Positions 51,442 through 64,000 of a DNA stretch of 64,000 bases are shown one piece after another (positions within the stretch are counted from its first letter, which is position 1; the number at the start of each line of letters is the position of its first letter). The translations under genes were made by a program, and so were the position numbers. This stretch comes from Colletes latitarsis (Eukaryota > Arthropoda > Insecta > Hymenoptera > Colletidae): NCBI RefSeq assembly GCF_051014445.1, contig NC_135136.1:21656001-21720000 (forward strand). The letters run 5' to 3'. The notes below the pieces were generated by a model. That model worked only from the letters and a program-made list of their open reading frames with translations, searched no databases and was not told the origin of the DNA.

Positions 51442-53922
51442 CGTTATCCTCTAAAATATTGACGGAAACCAGATTTAATTGACAGTGTCAGTGTGGTACC
51501 ACATTAATACGTGATCGAATCCAGAAAAAACCCAGGATCTGTTCAACAAGTATGTGAAGAACGCGAAAGTATGAGTCTGATGAGGGAAAATCCCAGGCCT
51601 AACCTAGACCTAACATGCGATATCCTCAAAAATATTGTTCGAAACAAGGTTTAATCGACTGTTTCAGTGTGGTACCACATTACTACGTGATCCAAACCAG
51701 AAAAAAACCCAGGATCTGTTCAACAAGTATGTGAAAAACGCGAAAGTCTGAGCCTGATGAGGTCAAATCCCAGAACTTACCCAGACATAACTTGCGTTAT
51801 CCTCTAAAATGTTTATCAAGACCAGGATTAATTGACTGCTTCAGTGTGGCATCACATTACTACATGATCCGAACCTGTGGAAGAAAAGGATCTGGCCAAC
51901 AAGAATGAGAAGTATGCGAAAGTATGACCCTGATGATGGCAAATCCCAGAACTAATCCAGACATAACTTGCGTTATCCTCAAAAATATTGATCGAAACCA
52001 GGTTTAATTGACTGCTTCTGTGTGGTACCACTTTACTACGTGATCCAAAGCAAAAAAAACCTTCGATCGGGTCAACATGTATGTTAAGACTGCGAAAGTA
52101 TGACCCTGATGAGGGCAAAACCTAGACCTCACCTAGACCTAACATGTGTTATCCTCTAAAATATTGACGGAAACCACGTGTAATTGACAGTTTCAGTGTG
52201 GTACCACATTACTACGTGTTCCAATCCAGAAAAAGCCCAGGATCTAGCCAACAAGTATGAGAAATATGCGACAGTATGAGCCTGATGAGGGCAAATCCTA
52301 GACCTAACCCAGACCTAACATGCGTTATCCTCTAAAATATTTATCAAGACCAGATTTAATTGACTGTTTCAGTGTGGTACCACATTACTACGTGATCCAA
52401 AGCAGAAAACACCCTCGCTCAGGTCAACATGTATGTTAAAACTGCGAAACTATGACCCTGATGAGGGCAAATCCCTGGCCTAACCTAGACCTAACATGCG
52501 CTATCCTCTAAAATATTGGTCGAAACCAGGTTTAATGGACTGTTTCAGTGTGGTGCCACATTAGTTCGTTAACCAAACCAGAAAAAGCCAGGGATATGTT
52601 CAACAAGTATGTGAAAAACGCGAAAATATGACCCTGATGAGGGAAAATCCCAGACCTAACTTGCGTTATCCTATAAAATATTGATCGAAACCAGGTTTAA
52701 TTGACTGTTTCTGTTTGGTACCACTTTACTACGTGATCCAAAGCAAAAAAAACCCTCGATCAGGTCAACATGTATGTTAAGACTGCTAAAGTATGACCCT
52801 GATGTGGGCAAATCCCCGGCCTAACCTAGACCTAAGATGCGTTATCCTCTAAAATATTTATCAAGACCAGGTTTAATTGAATGTTTCAGTGTGGTACCAC
52901 ATTACTACGTGATCCGAACCAGAAAAAACCCAGGATCTGTTCAACAAGTATGTGAAAAATGCGAAAGACTGAGCCTGATAAGGGCAAATACCAGGACTAA
53001 CCTGGACCTAACTTGCGTTATCCTCTAAAATATTTATCAAGACCAGGATTAACTGACTGTTTCAGTGTGGCATCACATTCTTACGTGATCCAAACCAGTG
53101 GAAGCCCGGGATCTGGCCAACAAGAATGAGAAATATGCGAAAGTATGACCCTGATGAGGGCAAATCCCAGACCTAACCTAGACCTTACTTGCGTTATCCT
53201 ATAAAATATTGATCGAAACCAGGTTTAATTGACTGTTTCAGTGTGGTACCACATTACTACGTGATCGAAACTAGAAAAAACATAGGATCTGTTCAAGAAG
53301 TATGTGAAGAACGTGAAAGTATGAGACTGATGAGGGCAAATCCTAGACCTAACATGTGTTATCCGCTAAAATATTGACGGAAACCAGGTTTAATTGACGG
53401 TTTCTGTGTGGTACCACATTACTACGTGATCCAAACCAGAAAAAACCCAGGATCTGTTCAACAAGTATGTGAAAAATGCGAAAGTCTGAGCCTGATAAGG
53501 GCAAATCCCAGGCCTAACCTGGACCTAACTTGCGTTATCCTCTAAAATATTTATCAAGACCAGGTTTAATTGAATGTTTCAGTGTGGTACCACATTACTA
53601 CGTGATCCGAACCAGAAAAAACCCAGGATCTGTTCAACAAGTATGTGAAAAACGCGAAAGTCTGAGCCTGATAAGGGCAAATCCCAGGCCTAACCTGGAC
53701 CTAACATGTGTTATCCTCTAAAATATTGATCGAAACCAGGTTTAATGGACTGTTTCAGTGTGGTACCACATTACTACGTGATCCAAACCAGAAAAAACCG
53801 AGGATCAGTTCATCAAGTATGTGAAAAACGCGAAAGTATGAGCCTGATGAGGGCAAATCCCAGACCTATCCCAGACCTAAGCTGCGGTGTCGTCTAAAAT
53901 ATTCATGGAAACCAGGTTTAAA
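51442..53922. repeat. Higher-order block K, copy 2
   Basis: This is the second copy of 45125-47605. It passes directly into block L copy 2, with overlap at 53862-53922, whereas copy 1 runs into an ACCAGTGGAAGAAAAGG monomer after GGTTTAAT. Confidence 0.88.
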
Positions 53923-54972
53923 TGACTGTTTCAGTGTGGTACCACATTACTACGTGATCCAATCCAGAAAAAGTCCAGGATCTAGCCATCAAGAATGAGA
54001 AATATGCGAAAGTAAGAGCCTGACGAAAGCAAATCCCAGACCCAACCTAGACCTAACATCCGTTATCCTCAAAAATATTGACCGAAACCAGGTTTAGTGG
54101 ACTCTTCCAGTGTGGTACCACATTACTGCGTGATCCAACCCAGAAAAAACCCAGGATCTGTTCAACAAGTATGCGAAGAATGCGAAAGTATGACCCTGAT
54201 GAGGGCAAATCCCAGGCCTAACCTAGACCTAATTTGCGTTATCCTATAAAATATTGATCGAAACCAGGTTTAATTGACTGTTTCAGTGTGGTACCACATT
54301 ACCACGTGGTCCAATCCAGAAAAAGCCCAGGATCTAGCCATGAAGTATGAGAAATATGCGAAAGTATGAGCCTGACGAGGGCACATCCCCGACCTAACCC
54401 AGACATAACTTGCGTTATCCTCTAAAATATTTATCAAGACCAGGATTAATTGACTGTTTCAGTGTGGCATCACATTACTACGTGATCCAAACCAGTGGAA
54501 GAAAAGGATCTGGCCAACAAGAATGAGAAGTATGCGAAAGTATGAGCCTGATGATGGCAAATCCCAGAGCTAATCCAGACATAACTTGCGTTATCCTCAA
54601 AAATATTGATCGAAACCAGGTTTAATCGACTGTTTCAGTGTGGTACCACGTTACTACGTGATCCAAACCAGAAAAAGCCCAGGTTCTGGCCATCAAGTAT
54701 GAGAAATATGCGAAAGTACGAGCCCCATGAGAGCAAATCCCAGACCTAACCCAGACCTAACATGAATTATTCTCTAAAATATTGATCGAAACCAGGTTTA
54801 ATTGACTGTTTCAGTGTGGTACCACTTTACTACGTGATCCAAAGCAAAAAAAACCATCAATCAGGTCAACATGTATTTTAAAACTGCGAAAGTATGACCC
54901 TGATGAGGGCAAAACCTAGACCTAACCTAGACCTATCATGTGTTATCCTCTAAAATATTAATCGAAACCAGG
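53862..54972. repeat. Copied block L, copy 2
   Basis: This is the counterpart of 50010-51120, with private changes such as CCACGTGGTCC near 54302 and CCATCAATCAGG near 54855. Confidence 0.8.
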
Positions 54973-57200
54973 TTTAATGGTCTGTTACAGTGTGGTACCA
55001 CATTACTACGTGATCGAACCTAGAAAAAACCCAGGATCTGTTCAAGAAGTATGTGAAGAATGCGAAAGTATGACCCTGATGAGGGCAAATCCGAGGCCTA
55101 ACCTAGACCTAACATGCGTTATCCTCTAAAATATTGATCGAAACCAGGTTTAATTGACTGTTTCAGTGTGGTACCACTTTACTACGTGATCCAAAGCAAA
55201 AAAAACCATCGATCAGGTCAACATGTATTTTAAAACTGCGAAAGTATGACCCTGATGAGGGCAAATCCCAGACCTAACCTAGACCTATCATGTGTTATCC
55301 TCTAAAATATTAATCGAAACCAGGTTTAATGGTCTGTTACAGTGTGGTACCACATTACTACGTGATCGAACCTAGAAAAAACCCAGGATCTGTTCAAGAA
55401 GTATGTGAAGAATGCGAAAGTATGACCCTGATGAGGGCAAATCCCTGGCCTAACCTAGACCTAAGATGCGTTATCCTCTAAAATATTGACGGAAACCAGA
55501 TTTAATTGACAGTGTCAGTGTGGTACCACATTAATACGTGATCGAATCCAGAAAAAACCCAGGATCTGTTCAACAAGTATGTGAAGAACGCGAAAGTATG
55601 AGTCTGATGAGGGAAAATCCCAGGCCTAACCTAGACCTAACATGCGATATCCTCAAAAATATTGATCGAAACCAGGTTTAATTGACTGTTTCTGTGTGGT
55701 ACCACTTTACTACGTGATCCAAAGCAAAAAAAACCCTCGATCGGGTCAACATGTATGTTAAGACTGCAAAAGTATGACCCTGATGAGGGCAAAACCTAGA
55801 CCTCACCTAGACCTAACATGTGTTATCCTCTAAAATATTGACGGAAACCACGTGTAATTGACAGTTTCAGTGTGGTACCACATTACTACGTGTTCCAATC
55901 CAGAAAAAGCCCAGGATCTAGCCAACAAGTATGAGAAATATGCGACAGTATGAGCCTGATGAGGGCAAATCCTAGACCTAACCCAGACCTAACATGCGTT
56001 ATCCTCTAAAATATTTATCAAGACCAGGTTTAATTGAATGTTTCAGTGTGGTACCACATTACTACGTGATCCGAACCAGAAAAAACCCAGGATCTGTTCA
56101 ACAAGTATGTGAAAAACGCGAAAGTCTGAGCCTGATAAGGGCAAATCCCAGGCCTAACCTGGACCTAACATGTGTTATCCTCTAAAATATTGACCGAGAC
56201 CAGGTTTAATGGACTGTTTCAGTGTGGTACCACATTAGATCGTGATCCAAACCAGAAAAAGCTATGGATCTGTTCAACAAGTATGTGAAAAACGCGTAAA
56301 TAAGACCCTGATGAGGGAAAATCCCAGACCTAACTTGGGTTATCCTATAAAATATTGATCGAAACAAGGTTTAATCGACTGTTTCAGTGTGGTACCACAT
56401 TACTACGTGATCCAAACCAGAAAAAACCCTCGATCAGGTCAACATGTATGTTAAAACTGCGAAAGTGTGACCCTGATGAGGGCAAATCCCTGGCCTAACC
56501 TAGACGTAACATGCGTTATCCTCTAAAATATTGATCGAAACCACGTTGAATGGACTGTTTCCGAGTGGTACCACATTAGTACGTAATCCAAACCAGAAAA
56601 AGCCTGGGATCTGCTCAACAAGTATGTGAAAAACGCAAAAATATGACCCTGATGAGGGAAAATCCCAGACCTAACTTGCGTTATCCTATAAAATATTGAT
56701 CGAAACAAGGTTTAATCGACTGTTTCAGTGTGGTACCACGTTACTACGTGATCCAAACCAGAAAAAATCCAGGATCTGTTCAACAAGTATGTGAAACCGC
56801 GAAAGTCTGAGCCTGATGAGGTCAAATCCCAGAACTTACCCAGACATAACTTGCGTTATCCTCTAAAATATTTATCAAGACCAGGATTAATTGACTGCTT
56901 CAGTGTGGCATCACATTACTACATGATCCAAACCAGTGGAAGAAAAGGATCTGGCCAACAAGAATGAGAAGTATGCGAAAGTATGAGCCTGATGATGGCA
57001 AATCCCAGAACTAATCCAGACATAACTTGCGTTATCCTCAAAAATATTGATCGAAACCAGGTTTAATTGACTGTTTCTGTGTGGTACCACTTTACTACGT
57101 GATCCAAAGCAAAAAAAACCCTCGATCGGGTCAACATGTATGTTAAGACTGCGAAAGTATGACCCTGATGAGGGCAAATCCGAGGCCTAACCTAGACCTA
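54973..57200. repeat. Rearranged copies of block K and L monomers
   Basis: A run near 55150-55660 matches 51121-51631 (offset 4029). From about 55660 it jumps to the CAAAAAAAACCCTCGATCGGG monomer otherwise found near 52044, which indicates loss of about two monomers. 56523-56708 is another AGCCTGGG-class 165-bp monomer, and 56900-57177 resembles 45535-45801. All satellite, in shuffled order. Confidence 0.75.
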
Positions 57201-60200
57201 ACATGTGTTATCCTCTAATATATTAATCGAAACCAGGTTTAATAGTCTGTTACAGTGTGGTACCACATTACTACACGATCGAACCTAGAAAAAACCCAGG
57301 ATCTGTTCAAGAAGTATGTGAAGAATGCGAAAGTATGAGACTGATGAGGGCAAACCCTAGACCTAACCCAGACCTAACATGCGTTATCCTCTAAAATGTT
57401 TATCAAGACCAGATTTAATTGACTGTTTCAGTGTGGTACCACATTACTACGTGATCCAAAGCAGATAAAACCCTGGCTCAGGTCAACATGTATGTTAAAA
57501 CTGCGAAAGTATGATCCTGATGAGGGCAAATCCCTGGCCTAAGCCAGACCTAACATGCGTTATCCTCTAAAATATTGATCGCAACCAGGTTTAATGGACT
57601 GTTTCAGTGTGGTACCACATTAGTTCGTGATCCAAACCAGAAAAAGCCAGGGATCTGATCATCAAGTATATGAAAAACGCGAAAATATGACCCTAATGAG
57701 GGCAAATCCCAGACCTGTCCCAGACCTAACTTGCGTTATCCTATAAAATATTGATCGAGACCAGGTTTAATTGACTGTTTCTGTGTGGTACCACATTACT
57801 ACGTGATCCAATGCAGAAAAAACCATCCATCAGGTCAACATGTATTTTAAAACTGCGAAAGTATGACCCTGATGAGGGCAAAACCTAGACCTCACCTAGA
57901 CCTAACATGTGTTATCCTCTAAAATATTGACGGAAACCACGTGTAATTGACAGTTTCAGTGTGGTACCACGTTACTACGTGTTCCAATCCAGAAAAAGCC
58001 CAGGATCTAGCCAACAAGTATGAGAAATATGCGACAGTATGAGCCTGATGAGGGCAAATCCTAGACCTAACCCAGACCTAACATGCGTTATCCTCTAAAA
58101 TATTTTGTCAAGACCAGATTTAATTGACTGTTTCAGTGTGGTACCACATTACTACGTGATCCAAAGCAGAAAAAACCCTCGCTCAGGTCAACATGTATGT
58201 TAAAACTGCGAAACTATGACCCTGATGAGGGCAAATCCCTGGCCTAACCTAGACCTAACATGCGCTATCCTCTAAAATATTGGTCGAAACCAGGTTTAAT
58301 GGACTGTTTCCGTGTGGTGCCACATCAGTTCGTTAACCAAACCAGAAAAAGCCAGGGATATGTTCAACAAGTATGTGAAAAACGCGAAAATATGACCGTG
58401 ATGAGGGCAAATCCCAGACCTAACTTGCGTTATCCTATAAAATATTGATCGAAACAAGGTTTAATCGACTGTTTCAGTGTGGTACCACATTACTACGTGA
58501 TCCAAACCAGAAAAAATCCAGGATCTGTTCAACAAGTATGTGAAAAACGCGAAAGTCTGAGCCTGATGAGGTCAAATCCCAGAACTTACCCAGACATAAC
58601 TTGCGTTATCCTCTAAAATATTTATCAAGACCAGGATTAATTGACTGTCTCAGTGTGGTACTACTTTACTACGTGATCTAATGCAGAAAAAAACCCAGGA
58701 TCTGTTCATCAAGTATGTGAAGAATGCGAAAGTATGAGTCTGATGTGGGCAAATCCCAGGCCTAACCTAGACCTAACTTGCATTATCCTCTAAAATATTG
58801 ATCGAAACGAGGTTTAACTGACTGTTTCAGTGTGGTACCACATTACTACGTGATCGAAACAAGAAAAAACCCCGGATCTGTTCAAGAAGTATGTGAAGAA
58901 TGCGAAAGTATGAGTCTGGTGAGGGCAAATCCCAGACCTAACCTAGACCTAACATGTGTTATCCTCTAAAATATCAATCGACACCAGTTTTAATGGTCTG
59001 TTACAGTGTGGTGCCACATTACTACGTGATCCAAACCAGAAAAAACCCAGGATCTGGCCAACATGTATGCGAAAAACGTGAAAGTATGACCCTGATGTGG
59101 GCAAATCCCTGGCCTAACCTAGACCTAACATGCGTTATCCTCTAAAATATTGATCGAAACCAGGTTTAATGGACTGTTTCAGTGTGGTACCACATTACTA
59201 CGTCATCCAAACCAGAAAAACCCAGGATCTGTCCAACAAGTATGTGAAGAATGCGAAAGTATGAATCTGATGTGGGCAAATCCCAGGCCTAACCTAGACA
59301 TAACATGCGTTATCCTCTAATATATTGATCGAAACCAGGTTCAATGGACTGTTTCAGTGTGGTACCACATTACTACGTGATCCAAACCAGTAAAAACCCA
59401 GGATCTGGCCAACATGTATGCGAAAAATGTGAAAGTATGACCCTGATGTGGGCAAATCCCTGGCCTAACCTAGATCTAACATGCGTTATCCTCTAAAATA
59501 TTGAACGAAACCGGGTTTAATGGACTGTTTCAGTGTGGTACCACATTACTACGTGATCCAATCCAGTAAAAACCCAGGATCTGTTCAAGAAGTATGAGAA
59601 GAATGCGAATGTATGAGTTTGATGAGGGCAAATCCTGGACCTAACCCAGACCTAACATGCGTTATCCTCTAAAATATTTATCAAGACCAGGTTTAATTGA
59701 CTGTTTCAGTGCGGTACCACATTACTACGTGATCCAAACCAGTGGAAGCCCAGGATCTGGCCAACAAGAATGAGAAATATACGAAAGTATGAGCCTGATG
59801 AGAGCAAATCCCAGACCTAACCTAGACCTAATATGCGTTATCCTCTAAAATATTGATCGAAACCAGGTTTAACGGACTGTTTCAGTGTGGTACCACACTA
59901 CCACGAGATCCAAACCAGAAAAAATTCCAGGATCTGTTCAACAAGTATGTGAAAAATGCGAAAATTTGACCCTGATGAGGGCAAATCCCAGACCTATCCC
60001 AGACCTAACTTGCGTTATCCTCTAAAATATTGATGGAAACCAGGTTCAGTTGACTGTTTCAGTGTGGTACCACATTACTGCGTGATCCAAACGAGAAAAA
60101 ACCCAGGATCTGTTCAACAAGTATGTGAAGAATGCGAAAGTATGAGTCTGATGAGGGAAAATCCCAGGCCTAACCTAGACCTAACATGCGTTATCCTCAA

Positions 60201-63200
60201 AAATATTGATCGAAACGAGGTTTATTCGACTGTTTCTGTGGGTACCACATTCCTACGTGATCCAAACCAGAAAAAACCCAGGATCTGTTCAACAAGTATG
60301 TGAAGGATGCGAATCTATGAGTCTGATGAGGGAAAATCCCAGGCGTAACCTCGACCTAACATGCGTTATCCTCAAAAATATTCATCGAAACCAGGTTTAA
60401 TCGACTGTTTCAGTGTGGTACCACATTACTACGTGATCCAAACCAGAAAAAACCCAGGATCTGGCCAACATGTATGCGAAAAATGTGAAAGTATGACCCT
60501 GATGTGGGCAAATCCCTGGCCTAACCTAGACCTAACATGCGTTATCCTTTAAAATATTGATCGAAACCAGGTTTAATGGACTGTTTCAGTGTGGTACCAC
60601 ATTACTACGTGATCCAATCCAGAAAAAACCCAGGATCTGTTCAGGAAGTATGTGAAGAATGCGAATGTATGAGTTTGATGAGGGCAAATCCTGGACCTAA
60701 CCCAGACCTAACATATGTTATCCTCTAAAATATTGATGGAATACAGGTTTAATTGACTGTTTCAGTGTGGTACCACATTACTACGTGATCCAAACCAGTA
60801 AAATCCAGGGATCTGTTCAACATGTATGTTAAAACTGCGAAAGTATGACCCTGATGAGGGCAAATCCCAGACCTAACCTAGACCTAACATGTGTTATCCA
60901 TTAAAATATTAATCCAAACCAGGTTTAATGGTCTGTATCAGTGTGGTACCACAATACTACGTGATCCAAACCAGAAAAACCCAGGATCTGTTCAACAAGT
61001 ATATGAAAAACGCGAAAGTATGAGCCTGATGAGGGCAAATCCCTGAACTATCCCAGACATAACTTGCGTTATCCCCTAAAATATTTATCGAAACCAGATT
61101 TAATTGACTGTTTTAGTGTGGTACCACTTTGCTACGTGATCCAAAGCAGAAAAAACCCTCGCTCAGGTCAATATGTATGTTAAAACAGCGAAAGTATGAC
61201 CGTGATGAGGGCAAATCCCAGGCCTAACCTAGACCTAACATGCGTTAACCTTTAAGATATTGATCGACACCAGGATTTATCGACTGTTTCAGTGTGGTAC
61301 CACATTACTACGTGATCCAAAATAGAAAAAGCCAGGGGTCTGTGCAACAAGTATGTGAAAAACGCGAAAATATGAGCCTGATGAGGGCAAATCCCGGACC
61401 TATCCCAGACCTAACTTGCGTTGTCCTATAAAATGTTGATCGATACCAGGTTTAACTGACTGTTTCAGTGTGGTACCACATTACTATGTGATCCAAACCA
61501 GAAAATACCCAGGATCTGTTCAACAAGTATGTGAAAAACGCGAAAATATGACCCTGATGAGGGCAAATCCCAGACCTACCCCAGACCTAACATGCGTTAT
61601 CCTCTAAAATATTGATCGAAACCAGGTTTAATTGACTGCTTCAGTGTGGTACCACATTACTACCTGATCCAAACCAGAAAAAACCCAGGATCTGTTCAAC
61701 AGGTATGTGAAGAATGCGAAAGTATGAGTCTGATGGGGGAAAATCTCCGGCCTAACCTAGACCTAACATGCGTTATCCTCAAGAATATTGATCGAAACCA
61801 GGTTTAATCGACTGTTTCATTGTGGTACCACATTACTACGTGATCCAAACCAGGAAAAAACCCAGGATCTGCTCAACAAGCAAGTGAAGAATGCGAAAGT
61901 AAGTGTCTGATGTGGGCAAATCCCAGACCTATCCCAGACCTACTTGAGTTATCCTCTACAATATTGATCGAAACCAGGTTTAATGGACTGTTTCAGTGTG
62001 GTACCACATTACTGCGTGATCCAATCCAGAAAAAGCCCAGGATCTCTTCAACAAGTATGTGGAAAACGCGAAAGTATGAGCCTGGTGAGGGCAAATCCCA
62101 GACCTATCCCAGACATAACTTGCGTCATCCTCTAAAATATTGATCGATAGCTGGTTTAGTTGACTGTTGCAGTGTGGTACCACATTACTATGTGATAGAA
62201 ACCAGAAAAAACCCAGGATCTGTTCAACAAGTATATGAAAAACGCGAAAGTATGAGCCTGATGAGGGCAAATCCCAGAACTATCCCAGACATAACTTGCG
62301 TTATCCTCTAAAACATTGATCGAAACCAGGTTTAATTGACTGTTTTAATGTGGTAACTCTTTGCTACGTGATCCAAAGCAGAAAAAACCCACGATCGGGT
62401 CAACATGTATGTTATAACTGCGAAATTATGAGCCTGATGAGGGCAAATCCCAGACCTAACCTAAACCTAACATGTGTTATCCACTAAAATATTAATCGAA
62501 ACCAGGTTTAATGGACTGTTTCAGTGTGGTACCACACTACTACGTGATCCAGGCCAGAGAAAGCCCAGAATCTGACCATCAAGTATGAGAAATATGCGAA
62601 AGTACGAGCCCGATGAGAGCAAATACCAGACCTAACCTAGTCCTAACATGAATTATTCACTAAAATATTGATCGAAACCAGGTTTAATGGACTGTTTCAG
62701 TGTGGTACCACATTACTACGTGATCCAATCCAGCAAAAGCCCAGGATCTCTTCAACAAGTATGTGAAAAACGCGAAAGTATGAGCCTGATGAGGGCAAAT
62801 CCCAGACCTATCCCAGACATAACTTGCGTTATCCTCTAATATATTTATCGAAACCAGGTTTAATTGACTGTTTCAGTGTGGTGCCACATTACTACGTGAT
62901 CCAAACCAGAAAAACCCAGGATCTGTTAAACAGGTATGTGAAAAATGCGAAGGTATGAGCCTGATGAAGGCAGATCCCAGACCTATCCAAGACCTAACTT
63001 GCGTTATCCTCTAAAATATTGATCGAAACCAGGTTTAATGGACTGTTTCAGTGTGGTGCCACATTACTACGTGATCCAAACCAGAAAAAACCCAGGAGCC
63101 GTTCAAGAAGTATGTGAAAAATGCGAAATTATGACCCTGATGAGGGCAAATCCCAGACCTATCCCAGACCTAACATGCGTTATCCTCTAAAATGTTGATC

Positions 63201-64000
63201 GAAACCAGGTTTAATGGACTGTTTTAGTGTGATACCACATTACTACGTGATCCAAACCAGAGAAATCCAGGGATCTGTTCAACATGTATGTTAAAACTGC
63301 AAAAGTATGATCCTGATGAGGGCAAATCCCAGACCTAACCTAGACCTAACATGTGTTATCCACTAAAACATTAATCGAAACCAGGTTTCATGGACTGTTT
63401 CAGTTTGGCACCACATTACTACGTGCTCCAAACTAGAAAAAACCCAGGATCTGTTCAACAACTATGTGAAGAATGCGAAAGTATGAGTCTGATGAGGGCA
63501 AATCCCAGGCCTAACCTGGACCTAACATCCGTTATCCTCTAAAATATTGATCGAAACCAGGTTTAATGCACCGTTTCTGAGTGGTACCACATTACCACGT
63601 GATCCAAACCAGTAAAGGCCCAGAATCTGACCATCAAGTATGAGAAATATGTGAAAGTATGACCCTGATGTGGGCAAATCTCTGGCCTAACCGAGACCTA
63701 ACTTGCGTTATCCTCTAAAATGTTGATCGAAACCAGGTTTAATTGACTGTTTCAGTATGGCACCACATTACTACGTGATCCAAACCAGAGAAATCCAGGG
63801 ATCTGTTCAACATGTATGTTAAAACTGCAAAAGTATGATCCTGATGAGGGCAAATCCCAGACCTAACCTAGACCTAACACGAATTATTCTCTAAAATATT
63901 GATCGAAACCAGGTTTAATGGACTGTTTCAGTGTGGTACAACACTACTACGTGATCCAATCCAGCCAAAGGCCAGGATCTCTACAAAAAGTATGTGAAAA
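57201..64000. repeat. More diverged right-hand monomers
   Basis: About 38 monomers carry scattered private substitutions, small indels in the A-run and mixed classes. The long exact block copies seen further left are not apparent. Local similarities remain: the GGATGCGAATCTATGAG monomer near 60304, and AGAGAAATCCAGGG monomers near 63258 and 63784, three monomers apart. The orientation and unit length do not change. No gene or other element is seen. Confidence 0.78.

Larger units (their letters stand above)
44068..64000. repeat. Satellite DNA array, ~176-bp monomer (right part)
   Basis: The same array resumes directly after the poly(A) tail of the inserted element, in the same orientation and at the phase expected from the target-site duplication, and runs to the end of the window. 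Up to about 57 kb it contains long copied blocks. Further right the monomers are more individually diverged. No gene, RNA gene or second insertion is visible. The last monomer is cut by the window edge, so the array continues beyond it. Confidence 0.97.

Noticed and set aside
61980..62270. Minus-strand open frames of 61-96 codons
   Set aside because: They are the complementary reading of the same repeat and appear wherever a class lacks a stop in that frame. No domain, no independent evidence of coding.
1..64000. CRISPR array
   Set aside because: Regular repeats, but the unit is 176 bp with no unique spacers, and the whole unit is repeated. This is satellite DNA.
1..64000. CENP-B box in the monomer
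   Set aside because: No monomer I examined has TTCG followed at the right spacing by A and CGGG. GTTCGAAACCAGG variants fail at the A and CGGG positions.

Overview
The window is satellite DNA from end to end. A monomer of about 176 bp is tandemly repeated roughly 360 times in one orientation. The only interruption is a 298-bp GC-rich retrotransposon fragment at 43770-44067. I see no functional protein gene, no tRNA or rRNA gene, no CRISPR array and no bacterial-type operon. The open frames on both strands are short (about 60-96 codons), recur at monomer spacing and differ only by satellite variants. Because 176 is not a multiple of three, every frame shifts at each monomer boundary, so I do not annotate them as genes.

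Organism: a eukaryote, with the window lying in constitutive heterochromatin (centromeric, pericentromeric or subtelomeric). The inserted element has a 27-nt poly(A) tail, a 14-15 bp target-site duplication and a structured GC-rich 3' end that reminds me of insect R1-clade non-LTR retrotransposons. Monomers also carry CCTAA-like motifs resembling the common arthropod telomere repeat. I therefore lean towards an arthropod, probably an insect, as an inference only.

Monomer anatomy, starting at TGATCGAAACC: an AAACC-A-GGTTT dyad; GACTGTTTCAG; a 12-bp perfect palindrome TGTGGTACCACA (KpnI site); TGATCCAAACCAGA about 52 bp after the first TGATC motif; an A-run of variable length; a variable middle that defines monomer classes; CTGATGAG; a CCTAA/CCTAG cluster; TGCGTTATCCTC; then TAAAATAT and the next monomer. 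Length variants of about 165 bp arise by loss of one copy of an 11-bp internal direct repeat.

Layout: 499-5708 holds a 2.04-kb block copied with a 3173-bp offset. 5709-14401 is a mosaic of shorter copied blocks (offsets 5460, 2996 and 4050) with a tandem 4-monomer higher-order repeat (705 bp). 14402-26113 is a near-identical tandem duplication with a 5985-bp period (34 monomers). 25457-34567 holds nested copies (offsets 4381, 3677, 2972) with the 705-bp unit again in tandem. 34397-40540 is a 2981-bp tandem duplication. 40636-44990 is a block copied with a 2796-bp offset, one copy carrying the retrotransposon insertion and the other preserving the empty site. 45125-54972 holds offsets of 6317, 1761 and 3852. 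From about 57.2 kb to the right end monomers are more individually diverged, with little recent block duplication. The picture is an array evolving by repeated multi-monomer amplification, with one late retrotransposon hit.
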